Shown here piece by piece: positions 15,191 through 21,843 of a DNA stretch of 24,513 bases. The first letter of the stretch is position 1; every line of letters starts with the position of its first letter. Source of the stretch: a virus. Location of the stretch: positions 1-24,513 of IMG/VR virus record IMGVR_UViG_3300004804_000029; one strand, written 5' to 3'. Below the pieces are notes generated by a model. That model did not search any database and had not been told where the DNA came from. It saw only the letters and a list, made by a program, of their open reading frames with translations. Position numbers and translations under genes: made by a program.

Positions 15191-15439
15191 TTATTTTTTA
15201 TCTGCGTACTTTGCTTTTAATGTTGGCTTCTTACGGTTAGGGTCTTTCTTTGGTTCTGTAGGTTTTGTTGCTTCTTTCTTTGCAACCGGTTTAGCTACTT
15301 CTTTCTTTGCAGGTTCTGCTTTCTTAACTGCAACAGGTTTAGCTTTAACTGGCTCTGCTGCACATACGTACATGCTATAACCAATTAAGCCAAATACGAT
15401 AGCGATACTAATTAATTCTTTTTTATAATGATTCCACAT
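15191..15439 (-). CDS. Small Lys/Ala/Pro-rich secreted or membrane-anchored protein
   Basis: 82 aa. MWNHYKKELIS is followed by a single hydrophobic segment (about 11-27) ending CAAEP, which may be a signal peptide or anchor. The remaining 55 residues are low-complexity, with repeats of the type VAKPVAKKEATKPTEPKK, very basic. This layout resembles small spanin-like or periplasm-spanning proteins near lysis genes, but no family is recognised. AAGGAG precedes the ATG with good spacing. It lies between the putative sugar-transferase-like gene and the nuclease. Confidence 0.7.
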   Translation of the reverse strand: MWNHYKKELISIAIVFGLIGYSMYVCAAEPVKAKPVAVKKAEPAKKEVAKPVAKKEATKPTEPKKDPNRKKPTLKAKYADKK

Positions 15440-15441
15440 AT

Positions 15442-15957
15442 TTACTCCTTAATAAAATTAAATTTAACTTCAGGATTACTCTCTATCATCCTAGTAAAAT
15501 TAAGTCTCCAATCTGGGGACATATTCATACTGTCTGAATCTATGAAATTCCTAGTATAACTTTTGTCTACGGTGTTATTACGTATGTTGCCTGTAGTAAA
15601 TGAGTCTGCACCATATATATCTATATCTGTATAACCAAGTTCTACTGCTTTAAGGCACGCTAAGTTGCCGCTTGACAAACCTTTTTGTGTCTTTTGTATG
15701 ATACCTAAGATATCGAACAACTGTTTTGCTCCAATCTGATCAACATACTCCATCACGTCCTGACTAAAGTATACTTTACAATCTATAAGACTTATATCTC
15801 GTATCAATACTTTAACCATTTGAGGATCTAGTATCACAGTGCAGTCAACCTTAGTCCATGGGATATTGCAACCTATGCGGTATGCATATTCTTTATCTGG
15901 ATTATAGGCTGACCGACTGGGACCATTACATAGTACCGCTACTTTCTTATTATACAT
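15442..15957 (-). CDS. Rossmann-like protein, possible glycosyltransferase-like
   Basis: 171 aa. The start KKVAVLCNGPSRSAYNP gives a beta strand and glycine loop, followed by RIGCNIPWTKVDCTVILDP and later LSSGNLACLKAVELGYTD and IDIYGADSFTTG. The VLCNGPS and SSGxxA...LG...I.IYG pattern resembles sialyltransferase/DUF115-type folds and similar phage proteins, which handle nucleotide sugars. No catalytic residue can be assigned, so function stays open. The codons MYN overlap a promoter-like -10 (TATAAT), so the 15949 promoter copy could not make this full protein; it is more likely read from upstream. Confidence 0.6.
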   Translation of the reverse strand: MYNKKVAVLCNGPSRSAYNPDKEYAYRIGCNIPWTKVDCTVILDPQMVKVLIRDISLIDCKVYFSQDVMEYVDQIGAKQLFDILGIIQKTQKGLSSGNLACLKAVELGYTDIDIYGADSFTTGNIRNNTVDKSYTRNFIDSDSMNMSPDWRLNFTRMIESNPEVKFNFIKE

Positions 15958-15977
15958 CGTAACTTAATTAAAGTACA
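15949..15977 (-). promoter_or_regulatory. Promoter-like copy whose -10 lies inside a gene
   Basis: Minus strand: TGTACT (15977-15972), 17-nt spacer beginning TTAATTA, TATAAT (15954-15949). The -10 falls on codons 2-3 of the gene starting at 15957, so the predicted transcript would begin inside it. The same stretch contains CTTAATT...AATTAAG, a 7-bp inverted repeat after the GH19 stop. It may serve the genes further downstream or be non-functional. Confidence 0.4.
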
Positions 15978-15978
15978 A

Positions 15979-16620
15979 TTAAGCTTCCAGGATTTCTATT
16001 GCATGGTTATAATGTTTGATACGGTCTTCTAAACCAATGTATCCACCATTGATAACCTTTGTCATCCCTTTGATGTCGCTTGCATCAGCATACTTATTTA
16101 GTTTGTTTTTATTCCAAAACCAAAGTGCCGAGTATAAGGAAGTTGGTACATCATCTGTCACGAGGTCAGGATCATTCATCACGGTTTCAGGGTCTTCAAA
16201 GAAGTCTGTAGCAAACGCGTGATAGTTAGCCTTACCTGTTAGTTGAATTGGACCACGTCCTCTAAACTTATAACCTTCGCCTGATGCTGTATCTCCATTA
16301 CCCATACGATTAGCATATATTACGTTTGCAATCATTTCAGGTTTACGGTGATATGGAGCAGAGTCTCTACCAGCTGCAGCAAAGTACTTACCAAATAGTT
16401 TGTTCAATGCATCAGCAGAGTAGTTTAGGTTTTCTTGAAGAGTCGTGAAGTCCGCGGATTCATGCGCACACTGAGCCACAAAGGCTGCAACACGTTTTGC
16501 AGTAGTTACTTCAAATTGAGGTAACTGCACAACCATAGCTTCATACCACTCATGAACGTTCTTATTGCGAGTAAGTATCTTGCCCAGTTTTTGCTCAGTA
16601 AAATCGAATTCGAAAGCCAT
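15979..16620 (-). CDS. GH19 family endolysin (chitinase-like muramidase)
   Basis: 213 aa. GH19 landmarks are FVAQCAHESADFTTLQENLN with candidate catalytic glutamates E54 and E63, then YSADALNKLFGKYF, GEGYKFRGRGPIQLTGKANY and a C-terminal NGGYIGLEDRIKHY. In phages, this family cuts the glycan of peptidoglycan at lysis. There is no signal peptide, so release by a holin would be needed. The ATG overlaps the stop of a short frameshifted gene upstream (TAATG). With the SleB-like enzyme and the peptidase on gp5, this is the third cell-wall enzyme in the window. Confidence 0.9.
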   Translation of the reverse strand: MAFEFDFTEQKLGKILTRNKNVHEWYEAMVVQLPQFEVTTAKRVAAFVAQCAHESADFTTLQENLNYSADALNKLFGKYFAAAGRDSAPYHRKPEMIANVIYANRMGNGDTASGEGYKFRGRGPIQLTGKANYHAFATDFFEDPETVMNDPDLVTDDVPTSLYSALWFWNKNKLNKYADASDIKGMTKVINGGYIGLEDRIKHYNHAIEILEA

Positions 16621-16764
16621 TATTTTTTAGCCACTAATCCAGCTACCTTAGCCCATGCTGCTTGTGCTAAAGCTACTGCTTTGTCAACGATTAGTGTTGC
16701 ATATTGTGGGTACTTAGCACCCAAATGTGCGCCTACTAAAAATAAAATAATGTTTGTTAACATA
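16620..16764 (-). pseudogene. Short membrane-protein gene broken by a one-base shift in a T6 run
   Basis: An AGGAG site stands before ATG 16764. The first codons read MLTNIILF, then a six-T run (minus strand, 16743-16738), after which the frame hits a stop. Removing one T gives a continuous product of 47 aa: MLTNIILFLVGAHLGAKYPQ, then YATLIVDKAVALAQAAWAKV, then AGLVAKK. This looks like the small phage proteins with one N-terminal membrane segment followed by a KYP motif and a helix. The other frame has no start codon of its own. Its stop overlaps the GH19 ATG, so it appears to be a real gene disrupted by an indel, a sequencing error, or slippage. Confidence 0.6.
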
Positions 16765-16784
16765 TGTTTCTCCTTTATTAACAG

Positions 16785-16812
16785 CTGAACTTATGTTGCT
16801 ATGGGGTTCAGC
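16785..16812 (-). other. Hairpin upstream of the short gene
   Basis: GCTGAAC (16812-16806) and GTTCAGC (16791-16785) on the minus strand pair perfectly over 7 bp around a 14-nt loop. No U-tract follows, so it is not a simple terminator. It lies in the leader of the short gene and the GH19 endolysin. Confidence 0.4.
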
Positions 16813-16822
16813 AAGGCCCATA

Positions 16823-17068
16823 TTAAATATATTTACTAGTCTTATTTAGCTGACTGCCTGGAGTCTTTTCGTGGATTCGTTGTAATACTTCTTTAAATCC
16901 GTTGTCGGCTTTGCGTACACCTAATCTGACTGGGTCGATAAGAGCATTCATACCTAACATTGATTCGATATTAGGATTCTCTTTGAGATACTCTTCCTTA
17001 GCAGAGATACTCATAAACTTTTCAAACACTTCACCAGTGTCTTTGTTTCTAAAGTCATATAATGGCAT
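16823..17068 (-). CDS. Small FmdB-like phage protein lacking zinc cysteines
   Basis: 81 aa. MPLYDFRNKDTGEVFEKFMS and ISAKEEYLKENPNIESML resemble the FmdB-type zinc-ribbon start (MPxYxFxC...), as in small proteins of T4-like marine phages, but the ribbon cysteines are missing. The C-terminus is basic: RKADNGFKEVLQRIHEK then GSQLNKTSKYI. Function unknown. An AAAGGA site and a late-type TATAAATA stand upstream, so it is probably a late gene. Confidence 0.65.
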   Translation of the reverse strand: MPLYDFRNKDTGEVFEKFMSISAKEEYLKENPNIESMLGMNALIDPVRLGVRKADNGFKEVLQRIHEKTPGSQLNKTSKYI

Positions 17069-17087
17069 AATTTTTCCTTTGTAGACT

Positions 17088-17095
17088 TATTTATA
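17088..17095 (-). promoter_or_regulatory. Late promoter -10 (TATAAATA)
   Basis: A perfect minus-strand TATAAATA just after the TAG stop of the oxygenase-like gene. The start would fall near 17082, 14 nt before the ATG at 17068. It would also serve the downstream GH19 endolysin, which suits late expression of a lysis gene. Confidence 0.55.
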
Positions 17096-17614
17096 CTATT
17101 TTTTATTGAAAAACATCGCCCAGGTGAACCTATAATGTGGAGCCAAGTGTGACTGAGCCCTTATAGAATGAGGCATCTCTCCATCAAAAATCAGCAGTCT
17201 AGCAGGTTTATACATGCATGTATAGACTATCTCACTCATGTCATCATTATAAATGACGGTCTCACCAGCCCATTCAGGCTTCCAATCTAAGTTGATATAG
17301 TATATCAACGATATCTGGTTAGAATGAGTATGAGGATAGTTAGTATCTGATGGAACTGATACGTTTATTGTGGTCCTTACAACTTCAAGGTCTTTATATG
17401 GCTTAAACTCTTTTAGTGCTTTAAGCTTATCTAAGAACCCAATACGATTGACATCATCTTCACTATAGTCTGAATGGATATAGACTTGATTCCTTCTATC
17501 CAATGGAGACGGACCATCTTGAGAACCTATCTTAAAATAAGAGTTAGTCACATAGTGATATAGCTTCTCATGATACGCTGTACCAAATGGGTTATCAATC
17601 ACTATAGGTTTCAT
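17096..17614 (-). CDS. 2OG-Fe(II) oxygenase-like protein
   Basis: 172 aa. The prolyl-hydroxylase-type jelly-roll pattern is visible: YPHTHSNQISLIYYIN (H95), a WKPEWAGETVIYND strand pair, RLLIFDGEMPHSIRAQ (H149), and HYRFTWAMFF (R162, the 2-oxoglutarate arginine). The usual HxD metal motif is replaced by HTH (H95, H97), so either the metal site is altered or the acid comes from elsewhere. Known relatives hydroxylate proteins or small molecules; the target here is unknown. The start overlaps the stop of the next gene upstream (ATGA). Confidence 0.7.
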   Translation of the reverse strand: MKPIVIDNPFGTAYHEKLYHYVTNSYFKIGSQDGPSPLDRRNQVYIHSDYSEDDVNRIGFLDKLKALKEFKPYKDLEVVRTTINVSVPSDTNYPHTHSNQISLIYYINLDWKPEWAGETVIYNDDMSEIVYTCMYKPARLLIFDGEMPHSIRAQSHLAPHYRFTWAMFFNKK

Positions 17615-18378
17615 TTACCAAACATCCTTGCAAACACACACTTAGACTTTGCTCTATCAGACACGTTACGTCTATTCATCTCAGCTTGTGTAACCTCTTC
17701 AGCTTCTAGTTGTTTATCAGTTGCATCCATGACTGTCATGTCTGCTTGTACTTTTGGAACTAACATGTAGTGTGCTATAGGTGTACCAGCTTTGAGTAGT
17801 GTCTCACCATTTAATACATGCCATTTTAATTGTACATTAAGTTGTGATACTCCATACTCTTGTGAAAAGAATCCAGGCATAGTAGTAAATCTTGTCTCTT
17901 CAGTGTATGGTACAGGGCCTTCCATCAAGTAGTATCCTTTTGGGACTATGCATCTCCATGGTGTATGGATCTTTAATACACAGTTCAGTGAGTCATCCCA
18001 TCCACCTTGATAATCTGCTAGCTGAGAAGATGGGTGGAAACCTACTGCTTCACCGACTTCCGCTTTACTCTTCATCTTCTTTTGGTCTATGGCAGAACGC
18101 CATTCAAATGTTTGCTTATCACCGTTAGTCTTAATGATGATGTCTTGCCATGTAGTCATGATCCAACCATATCTCATGAGGTTGAATACACCAGGACACT
18201 TTGCAGTATGCATGAACTTATGATGACCGTATTCAGGCTTCTTAGTCTGTTCTACAAATTCCTGTGTAGCTTTCTCAAACCAATTTTGTTTGATAGTATA
18301 AGCTGGAACTATTGGAGCTAGCTTAGTGACTTCAGGTATTAATGAAAAGAATTCTAGCTTAGGCCGCTTGTTGAACAT
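17611..18378 (-). CDS. Conserved phage protein of unknown function
   Basis: 255 aa from the chosen start MFNKRPKLEFFSLIPEV. Conserved-looking stretches are KFMHTAKCPGVFNLMRYGWI, a FHPSSQL segment, HTPWRCIVPKGYYLMEGPVP, LQLKWHVL-like text near 205 and KAGTPIAHYMLVPK. The order CPG...W...K..TPW...P.GY....GTP......P resembles a family of cupin-like phage proteins of the DUF6065 type, but this is from memory. A longer reading from 18525 would overlap the next gene by 167 nt and has unlikely sequence, so it is rejected. It starts inside the last codons of the neighbour (20-nt overlap). Confidence 0.65.
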   Translation of the reverse strand: MFNKRPKLEFFSLIPEVTKLAPIVPAYTIKQNWFEKATQEFVEQTKKPEYGHHKFMHTAKCPGVFNLMRYGWIMTTWQDIIIKTNGDKQTFEWRSAIDQKKMKSKAEVGEAVGFHPSSQLADYQGGWDDSLNCVLKIHTPWRCIVPKGYYLMEGPVPYTEETRFTTMPGFFSQEYGVSQLNVQLKWHVLNGETLLKAGTPIAHYMLVPKVQADMTVMDATDKQLEAEEVTQAEMNRRNVSDRAKSKCVFARMFGK

Positions 18379-18922
18379 TATGTATCCATTCTGGCTGTTT
18401 ACGTTTTTTCCACGAAAACATCCGTTGTTTTTCACCGTTATAATAGTTACGATATGACTGTACTCCATCACCAAATACTTTATATTGATCTGGCATCGCT
18501 GGAGTCGGGTCTGTAAATTCCCCAATAGGTATATTTTTAGGCCAAAATCTTAGTCTAGCTAGTAAACCTGTTGATTCACACTTATGAATCTTTTCATATC
18601 GATATGTGTATTCTGTACAAAGTTCTCGCATTAGTTGCCATAACCAATAGTAATTCATATTAGTTTCTCTACACCACTTTGCAGATGGATGATTCACATG
18701 TGTAGCATTATATAATAGTGTTTCACGTTCATCTGGTATCCAGTATCGAGTTACGCTTCTATTAGTTTCAGGATTGTATACTTTTTGAGCTCCTAATCCA
18801 TCTAATATGCGATGAGCAGTAGATAACAGTTGTGCAGATTCTAATATCATCTTGACACAATGTTTATCTACATGGTATTGCGCGGCTATCGTAGGATTTT
18901 TATCTAAATAAAATATATTCAT
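18359..18922 (-). CDS. Widespread conserved phage protein of unknown function
   Basis: 187 aa. It has a pattern common to many phage genomes: MNIFYLDKNPTIAAQYHVDK then HCVKMILESAQLLSTAHRIL, THVNHPSAKWCRETNMNYYW, LCTEYTYRYEKIHK, NIPIGEFTDPTPAMPDQYK and SYRNYYNGEKQRMFSW. The many conserved His, Trp and Tyr residues suggest an enzyme or nucleic-acid binder, but no function is known to me. Its start overlaps the stop of the upstream hydroxylase-like gene by 4 nt. Confidence 0.75.
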   Translation of the reverse strand: MNIFYLDKNPTIAAQYHVDKHCVKMILESAQLLSTAHRILDGLGAQKVYNPETNRSVTRYWIPDERETLLYNATHVNHPSAKWCRETNMNYYWLWQLMRELCTEYTYRYEKIHKCESTGLLARLRFWPKNIPIGEFTDPTPAMPDQYKVFGDGVQSYRNYYNGEKQRMFSWKKRKQPEWIHNVQQAA

Positions 18923-19545
18923 AGTTTCATGTATTCTAATAATGTTGGGTCCATTCGAACGTCTACAGATAGTATGATACGTTCAGATGTACCATCATGT
19001 TTCACAGAATGCAAATAAGGACCACCGTCCTTAAATGCTAATATCTTGCCTTCATGCCAAGTTTGTGTCTCTTCACCTACTGTTATCTTACAGTTAGGGT
19101 CTTCGACTAAACATAAGTGTATGCGCATGAAGTTTGGTGTTGTCCCATCATGCGGATGTATTACAGATCCTGGTATAAGTCTACTTATAAAACTATTGAC
19201 TAAGTTTCCTTCCTTCTCTAACTTAGATATAACTTTATCTATAGTAGGACATCGCTGTTTAGATCGTGTGATGATTTGGTCTATGATAACTTGTTCTTCA
19301 GGTGTACTATTCTGATCTATATGTTCATACTCAAACACAGACATAGGTACAGCTTTCCAATAGTTATCATAGAGCATGTATCTCTTGTTGTTATAGAATA
19401 CACCATATTGCGGATAGTCTATGAGTGTATTAGGATCACGTACATAATCAAGGGCTTCCTTCTTTATCTGCTCATAGTTATTCACTAGATCGATACAGAT
19501 GGGAGCATCCTTGATTATATCATGCCAAAAATATGGCTCTTTCAT
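18919..19545 (-). CDS. Aspartyl/asparaginyl beta-hydroxylase-like protein (copy 2)
   Basis: 208 aa. The C-terminal half repeats the pattern of the gene at 10554-11090: IHPHDGTTPNFMRIHLCL with H132, G134, R141 and H143, then TWHEGKILAFKDGGPYLHSV with H179, and SERIILSVDV with R189. Glycine instead of aspartate two residues after the first His is the Asp/Asn beta-hydroxylase form. The N-terminal half (FWHDIIKDAPICIDLV, YGVFYNNKRYMLYD) differs from copy 1, suggesting another substrate. It stands beside the 2OG-Fe(II)-like gene, forming a small group of putative oxygenases. Target unknown. Confidence 0.75.
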   Translation of the reverse strand: MKEPYFWHDIIKDAPICIDLVNNYEQIKKEALDYVRDPNTLIDYPQYGVFYNNKRYMLYDNYWKAVPMSVFEYEHIDQNSTPEEQVIIDQIITRSKQRCPTIDKVISKLEKEGNLVNSFISRLIPGSVIHPHDGTTPNFMRIHLCLVEDPNCKITVGEETQTWHEGKILAFKDGGPYLHSVKHDGTSERIILSVDVRMDPTLLEYMKL

Positions 19546-19739
19546 TATTTAAGTTTTGTGATACGATCTTTGTATTCTAAATAGACTAATGCGGATGCAG
19601 TCAAGAATACGACTAATCCCATAGCTACATTAGTATTAGTCGCGTATGCTATGAAGCATAGGAAAAATACAAATAGTGTTATGCTACCTAAATAGATTCC
19701 GATTGATTTGATTGATTCAAATAATACTTTATAGTTCAT
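19545..19739 (-). CDS. Small protein with two membrane segments
   Basis: 64 aa. Hydrophobic segments at about 14-33 (GIYLGSITLFVFFLCFIAYA) and 37-54 (VAMGLVVFLTASALVYLE) with basic residues at both ends, typical of a small inner-membrane phage protein. An AAGGAG site precedes the ATG, and both ends overlap neighbours (ATGA upstream, TAATG downstream). No family is recognised; a holin-like role is possible but unsupported. Confidence 0.65.
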   Translation of the reverse strand: MNYKVLFESIKSIGIYLGSITLFVFFLCFIAYATNTNVAMGLVVFLTASALVYLEYKDRITKLK

Positions 19740-19912
19740 AATGTCTCCTTAATAAATTCACCTTCTAATTTTTTATGGTCTACTATTTCAGTCCATAGAA
19801 AACCTTCATCATCATAATACTTTACCTTAAATTTCCAATCAGGTAAAGGCTCAAATTCTATAACTTTTGCTTTATAGGGTTGGAGTTGAGAGTTTTGGGT
19901 TGAAATGTACAT
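19736..19912 (-). CDS. Small acidic protein of unknown function
   Basis: 58 aa: MYISTQNSQLQPYKAKVIEF, then EPLPDWKFKVKYYDDEGFLW, then TEIVDHKKLEGEFIKETL. The alternating pattern suggests a small beta-sheet fold (WKFKVKYYDDEGFLWTEIV). Its TGA overlaps the ATG of the following membrane-protein gene, and the frame is open from the end of the metalloprotease gene, which it overlaps by 41 nt. The overlap is larger than usual here and there is no clear ribosome site, so the start is uncertain, but the C-terminal half looks genuine. Confidence 0.5.
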   Translation of the reverse strand: MYISTQNSQLQPYKAKVIEFEPLPDWKFKVKYYDDEGFLWTEIVDHKKLEGEFIKETL

Positions 19913-20396
19913 GATCTAATAGCCACCTCTTCATTTTGATTGCACCTTTGTCTTGTAGTGCGTAGGCTTCAATTTCCCACGGTTGTTTGCGATAGATGTA
20001 TCTATGTTTGTCGTCCTCATACGTCAAGTATTTGATCTTAACGTTGTACTTCAACTGGCCAGATATGAATTGTCTGGCGTGGACGAGCTCATGTGCTATC
20101 GTCTTACATAAGCTGGAAGTATTCTTTGCATTAAGTTCGATGAGGATGTCGTCATCATATTCCTGATCACAGTTACCTAACATCTCTTCGGACTTAAAGT
20201 TTTTAAATAAGAAAGTGTATCTTGTATCTTTAGCTTTCTTAGGGTATTTTTTTGATATGTCTTTGATTAGAGTCTTTTCTGCTGCTATACATTGCTTGAC
20301 ATATGTGGTTAATCTACGTGTCGATAGTCTCTCTACTGCAGGGGTGCAGTAAACCGAAATCTTATCGGACTTATAGAGTAAAATTTGTCTAATCAT
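19872..20396 (-). CDS. Zinc metalloprotease-like protein (HExxH, SprT-like arrangement)
   Basis: 174 aa from MIRQILLYKSDKISVY. TIAHELVHARQFISGQL contains HELVH (H102, E103, H106), and PWEIEAYALQ near 139-148 offers the third zinc ligand, the order seen in SprT-like and similar small metallopeptidases. The N-terminal half is basic (RRLTTYVKQC, KDISKKYPKKAK). A longer reading from 20441 would run through a promoter-like site and is rejected. The -10 of that site ends 7 nt before this ATG and no Shine-Dalgarno is near, so the message may be leaderless. Substrate unknown. Confidence 0.65.
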   Translation of the reverse strand: MIRQILLYKSDKISVYCTPAVERLSTRRLTTYVKQCIAAEKTLIKDISKKYPKKAKDTRYTFLFKNFKSEEMLGNCDQEYDDDILIELNAKNTSSLCKTIAHELVHARQFISGQLKYNVKIKYLTYEDDKHRYIYRKQPWEIEAYALQDKGAIKMKRWLLDHVHFNPKLSTPTL

Positions 20397-20403
20397 ATGT
20401 ATA

Positions 20404-20432
20404 ATTATACCACAGCTCCTAATTAAAGTACA
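20404..20432 (-). promoter_or_regulatory. Promoter of the TxTACw-17-TATAAT family for the metalloprotease-like gene
   Basis: Minus strand: TGTACT (20432-20427), 17-nt spacer beginning TTAATTA, TATAAT (20409-20404). The predicted start at about 20397 is next to the ATG at 20396. Confidence 0.65.
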
Positions 20433-20473
20433 TGCTGACATAACTTATTGATTACAAAGACAATTTACAACAC

Positions 20474-20497
20474 ACCCAGGATCACAGATTACCTGGT
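20474..20497 (-). other. Small hairpin in the gap after the conserved gene at 20526
   Basis: ACCAGG and CCTGGT pair over 6 bp with one bulged base around an 11-nt loop. No clear U-tract. It could mark a transcript end upstream of the next promoter. Confidence 0.3.
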
Positions 20498-20525
20498 ATA
20501 TAGCTTACCATATATTTATGTAAAA

Positions 20526-20945
20526 CTATGCTCCAGGCTGTGCCGGTGCGATGAACCCTGCCTCTTCAACCAACTTACGGGTGATTTTCTTATACTTCTT
20601 ATGAAGCTTCTGATCCTTAACAGCTATGATTACTTCTGCCTCAGATGGGTGTACAGACTCCAATAATGATATGAATAATGCTTCACGCTTGATTTGCTTT
20701 AAGTCTTGTCTAAGGAATACATAAAAGCGTCTAAGCTCCTGTGTAAGGATAGCTGGACTCATGCCAATAGGCGCATCATCCTTCTTATAAGGAGGCTCAT
20801 CCTCTGGTAGGAGGAACTTTTTATCAGGCAAGAATGCATATTCGAATATGATCTTAAGCGCTGAGTTGCCCTTATACTTTGTTGACAAAAGCTTAGGATC
20901 TGTATTGATCTCATCAAGCATCTCTGGTAAAAATCTAACTGCCAT
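20526..20945 (-). CDS. Conserved phage protein (DUF6433-like)
   Basis: 139 aa from MAVRFLPEMLDEINTDPKLL. Other conserved-looking blocks are DDAPIGMSPAILTQELRRFY, DLKQIKREALFISLLESVHP, SEAEVIIAVKDQKLHKKYK and KITRKLVEEAGF. I recall this as a family common to T4-like marine phages, found beside RNase H, without known function. The ATG at 20945 has GAGGAG 8 nt upstream; a longer reading would need a TTG start inside that site. It follows the rnh stop by one base. Confidence 0.7.
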   Translation of the reverse strand: MAVRFLPEMLDEINTDPKLLSTKYKGNSALKIIFEYAFLPDKKFLLPEDEPPYKKDDAPIGMSPAILTQELRRFYVFLRQDLKQIKREALFISLLESVHPSEAEVIIAVKDQKLHKKYKKITRKLVEEAGFIAPAQPGA

Positions 20946-20946
20946 A

Positions 20947-21843
20947 TTAAAACTCCTCAATCTCGTCCAATAATAGACGACATTTATTTTTGATTAAATA
21001 CTCCATTACAGAGTTCTTATCACCTTTCGGCTTTGTGTTCTCATAGGTATATATGATGATCTTAGCCAACTCTTCAGGTATGAAGTCAAAGTTAACTAAT
21101 TGTTGATTACGTTGATAGTTACGCTTCTCTTCATCGTTCTTACATGCCTCAATACCTTTCTCAAAGAATTCAGGTAAACGCTTAGCTGAGAAAGGCTTTT
21201 GTCTGTCACCTGATACAAACACATCATCCTTAGATAAGATGTTTGGTATACCATCACCGCTATCACCCTTTACGATGTGTTGTATAGTATACTCTTGAAT
21301 CTCCTTCTGAGATCCTTCTACGAACTTACGTTGCATAGGTGACCACTGACGGACATTCTTATTACGTTGCAGCTGTATGAAGTCCTTATCAGACGACACG
21401 ATCAATACTTTTTGAGGGCTATAGAATAACCCTTCTTGTATTAGTTCATGTTCTTGTGAGAAGTCTACAAGAGTGGCGATGATGTCATCAGCCTCGGCTC
21501 CCTCATTGATTAGTACTTTATAAGGGAAATAGTTGATGAGCTCTTCTCTTAGCTCTGCAAGTGTATCGAATATAAACCCCCAATCAAGGTCTGACTTATC
21601 TCGATTAGCTTTACGATGTGCTTTATAATGAGGGAATATGTTCTTACGCCAATAGTTTCGACCATCACATGCGATGACGATCTCACCATACTCTTTACCA
21701 TACTTCTTCTTGTAAGACTTGATGGTTGATAGTGTTGTATGACGTATTAAGTTCTTGATCTCTTCAGGAGACTGACGCTTGATGTCGTTCTGAAATGGTA
21801 AGATGTTACTTAATGCTATCTGGCTATAATCTAATATGATCAT
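20947..21843 (-). CDS. rnh: RNase H / 5'-3' exonuclease (T4 Rnh-like, FEN-1 fold)
   Basis: 298 aa (T4 RNase H is 305 aa). The flap-endonuclease metal residues are visible: MIILDYSQ (D5), VIACDGRNYWR, EGAEADDIIATLVD, VSSDKDFIQL and GDSGDGIPN. NIFPHYKAHR is the helical arch entry. The T4 enzyme removes RNA primers and flaps from lagging-strand fragments together with gp32. It overlaps the upstream 364-aa gene by one base (TAATG). Confidence 0.9.
   Translation of the reverse strand: MIILDYSQIALSNILPFQNDIKRQSPEEIKNLIRHTTLSTIKSYKKKYGKEYGEIVIACDGRNYWRKNIFPHYKAHRKANRDKSDLDWGFIFDTLAELREELINYFPYKVLINEGAEADDIIATLVDFSQEHELIQEGLFYSPQKVLIVSSDKDFIQLQRNKNVRQWSPMQRKFVEGSQKEIQEYTIQHIVKGDSGDGIPNILSKDDVFVSGDRQKPFSAKRLPEFFEKGIEACKNDEEKRNYQRNQQLVNFDFIPEELAKIIIYTYENTKPKGDKNSVMEYLIKNKCRLLLDEIEEF

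Noticed and set aside
18379-18525. N-terminal extension of the 255-aa conserved protein
   Set aside because: It lies wholly inside the well-conserved gene 18359-18922 in another frame; the ATG at 18378 gives a normal short overlap.
20397-20441. N-terminal extension of the metalloprotease-like protein
   Set aside because: It consists of the promoter-like element itself, and the internal ATG at 20396 begins the protein-like sequence.
20505-20520. CATAAATA as a late promoter after the conserved gene at 20526
   Set aside because: Only 7 of 8 matches and more than 100 nt from the next start, in an AT-rich gap.
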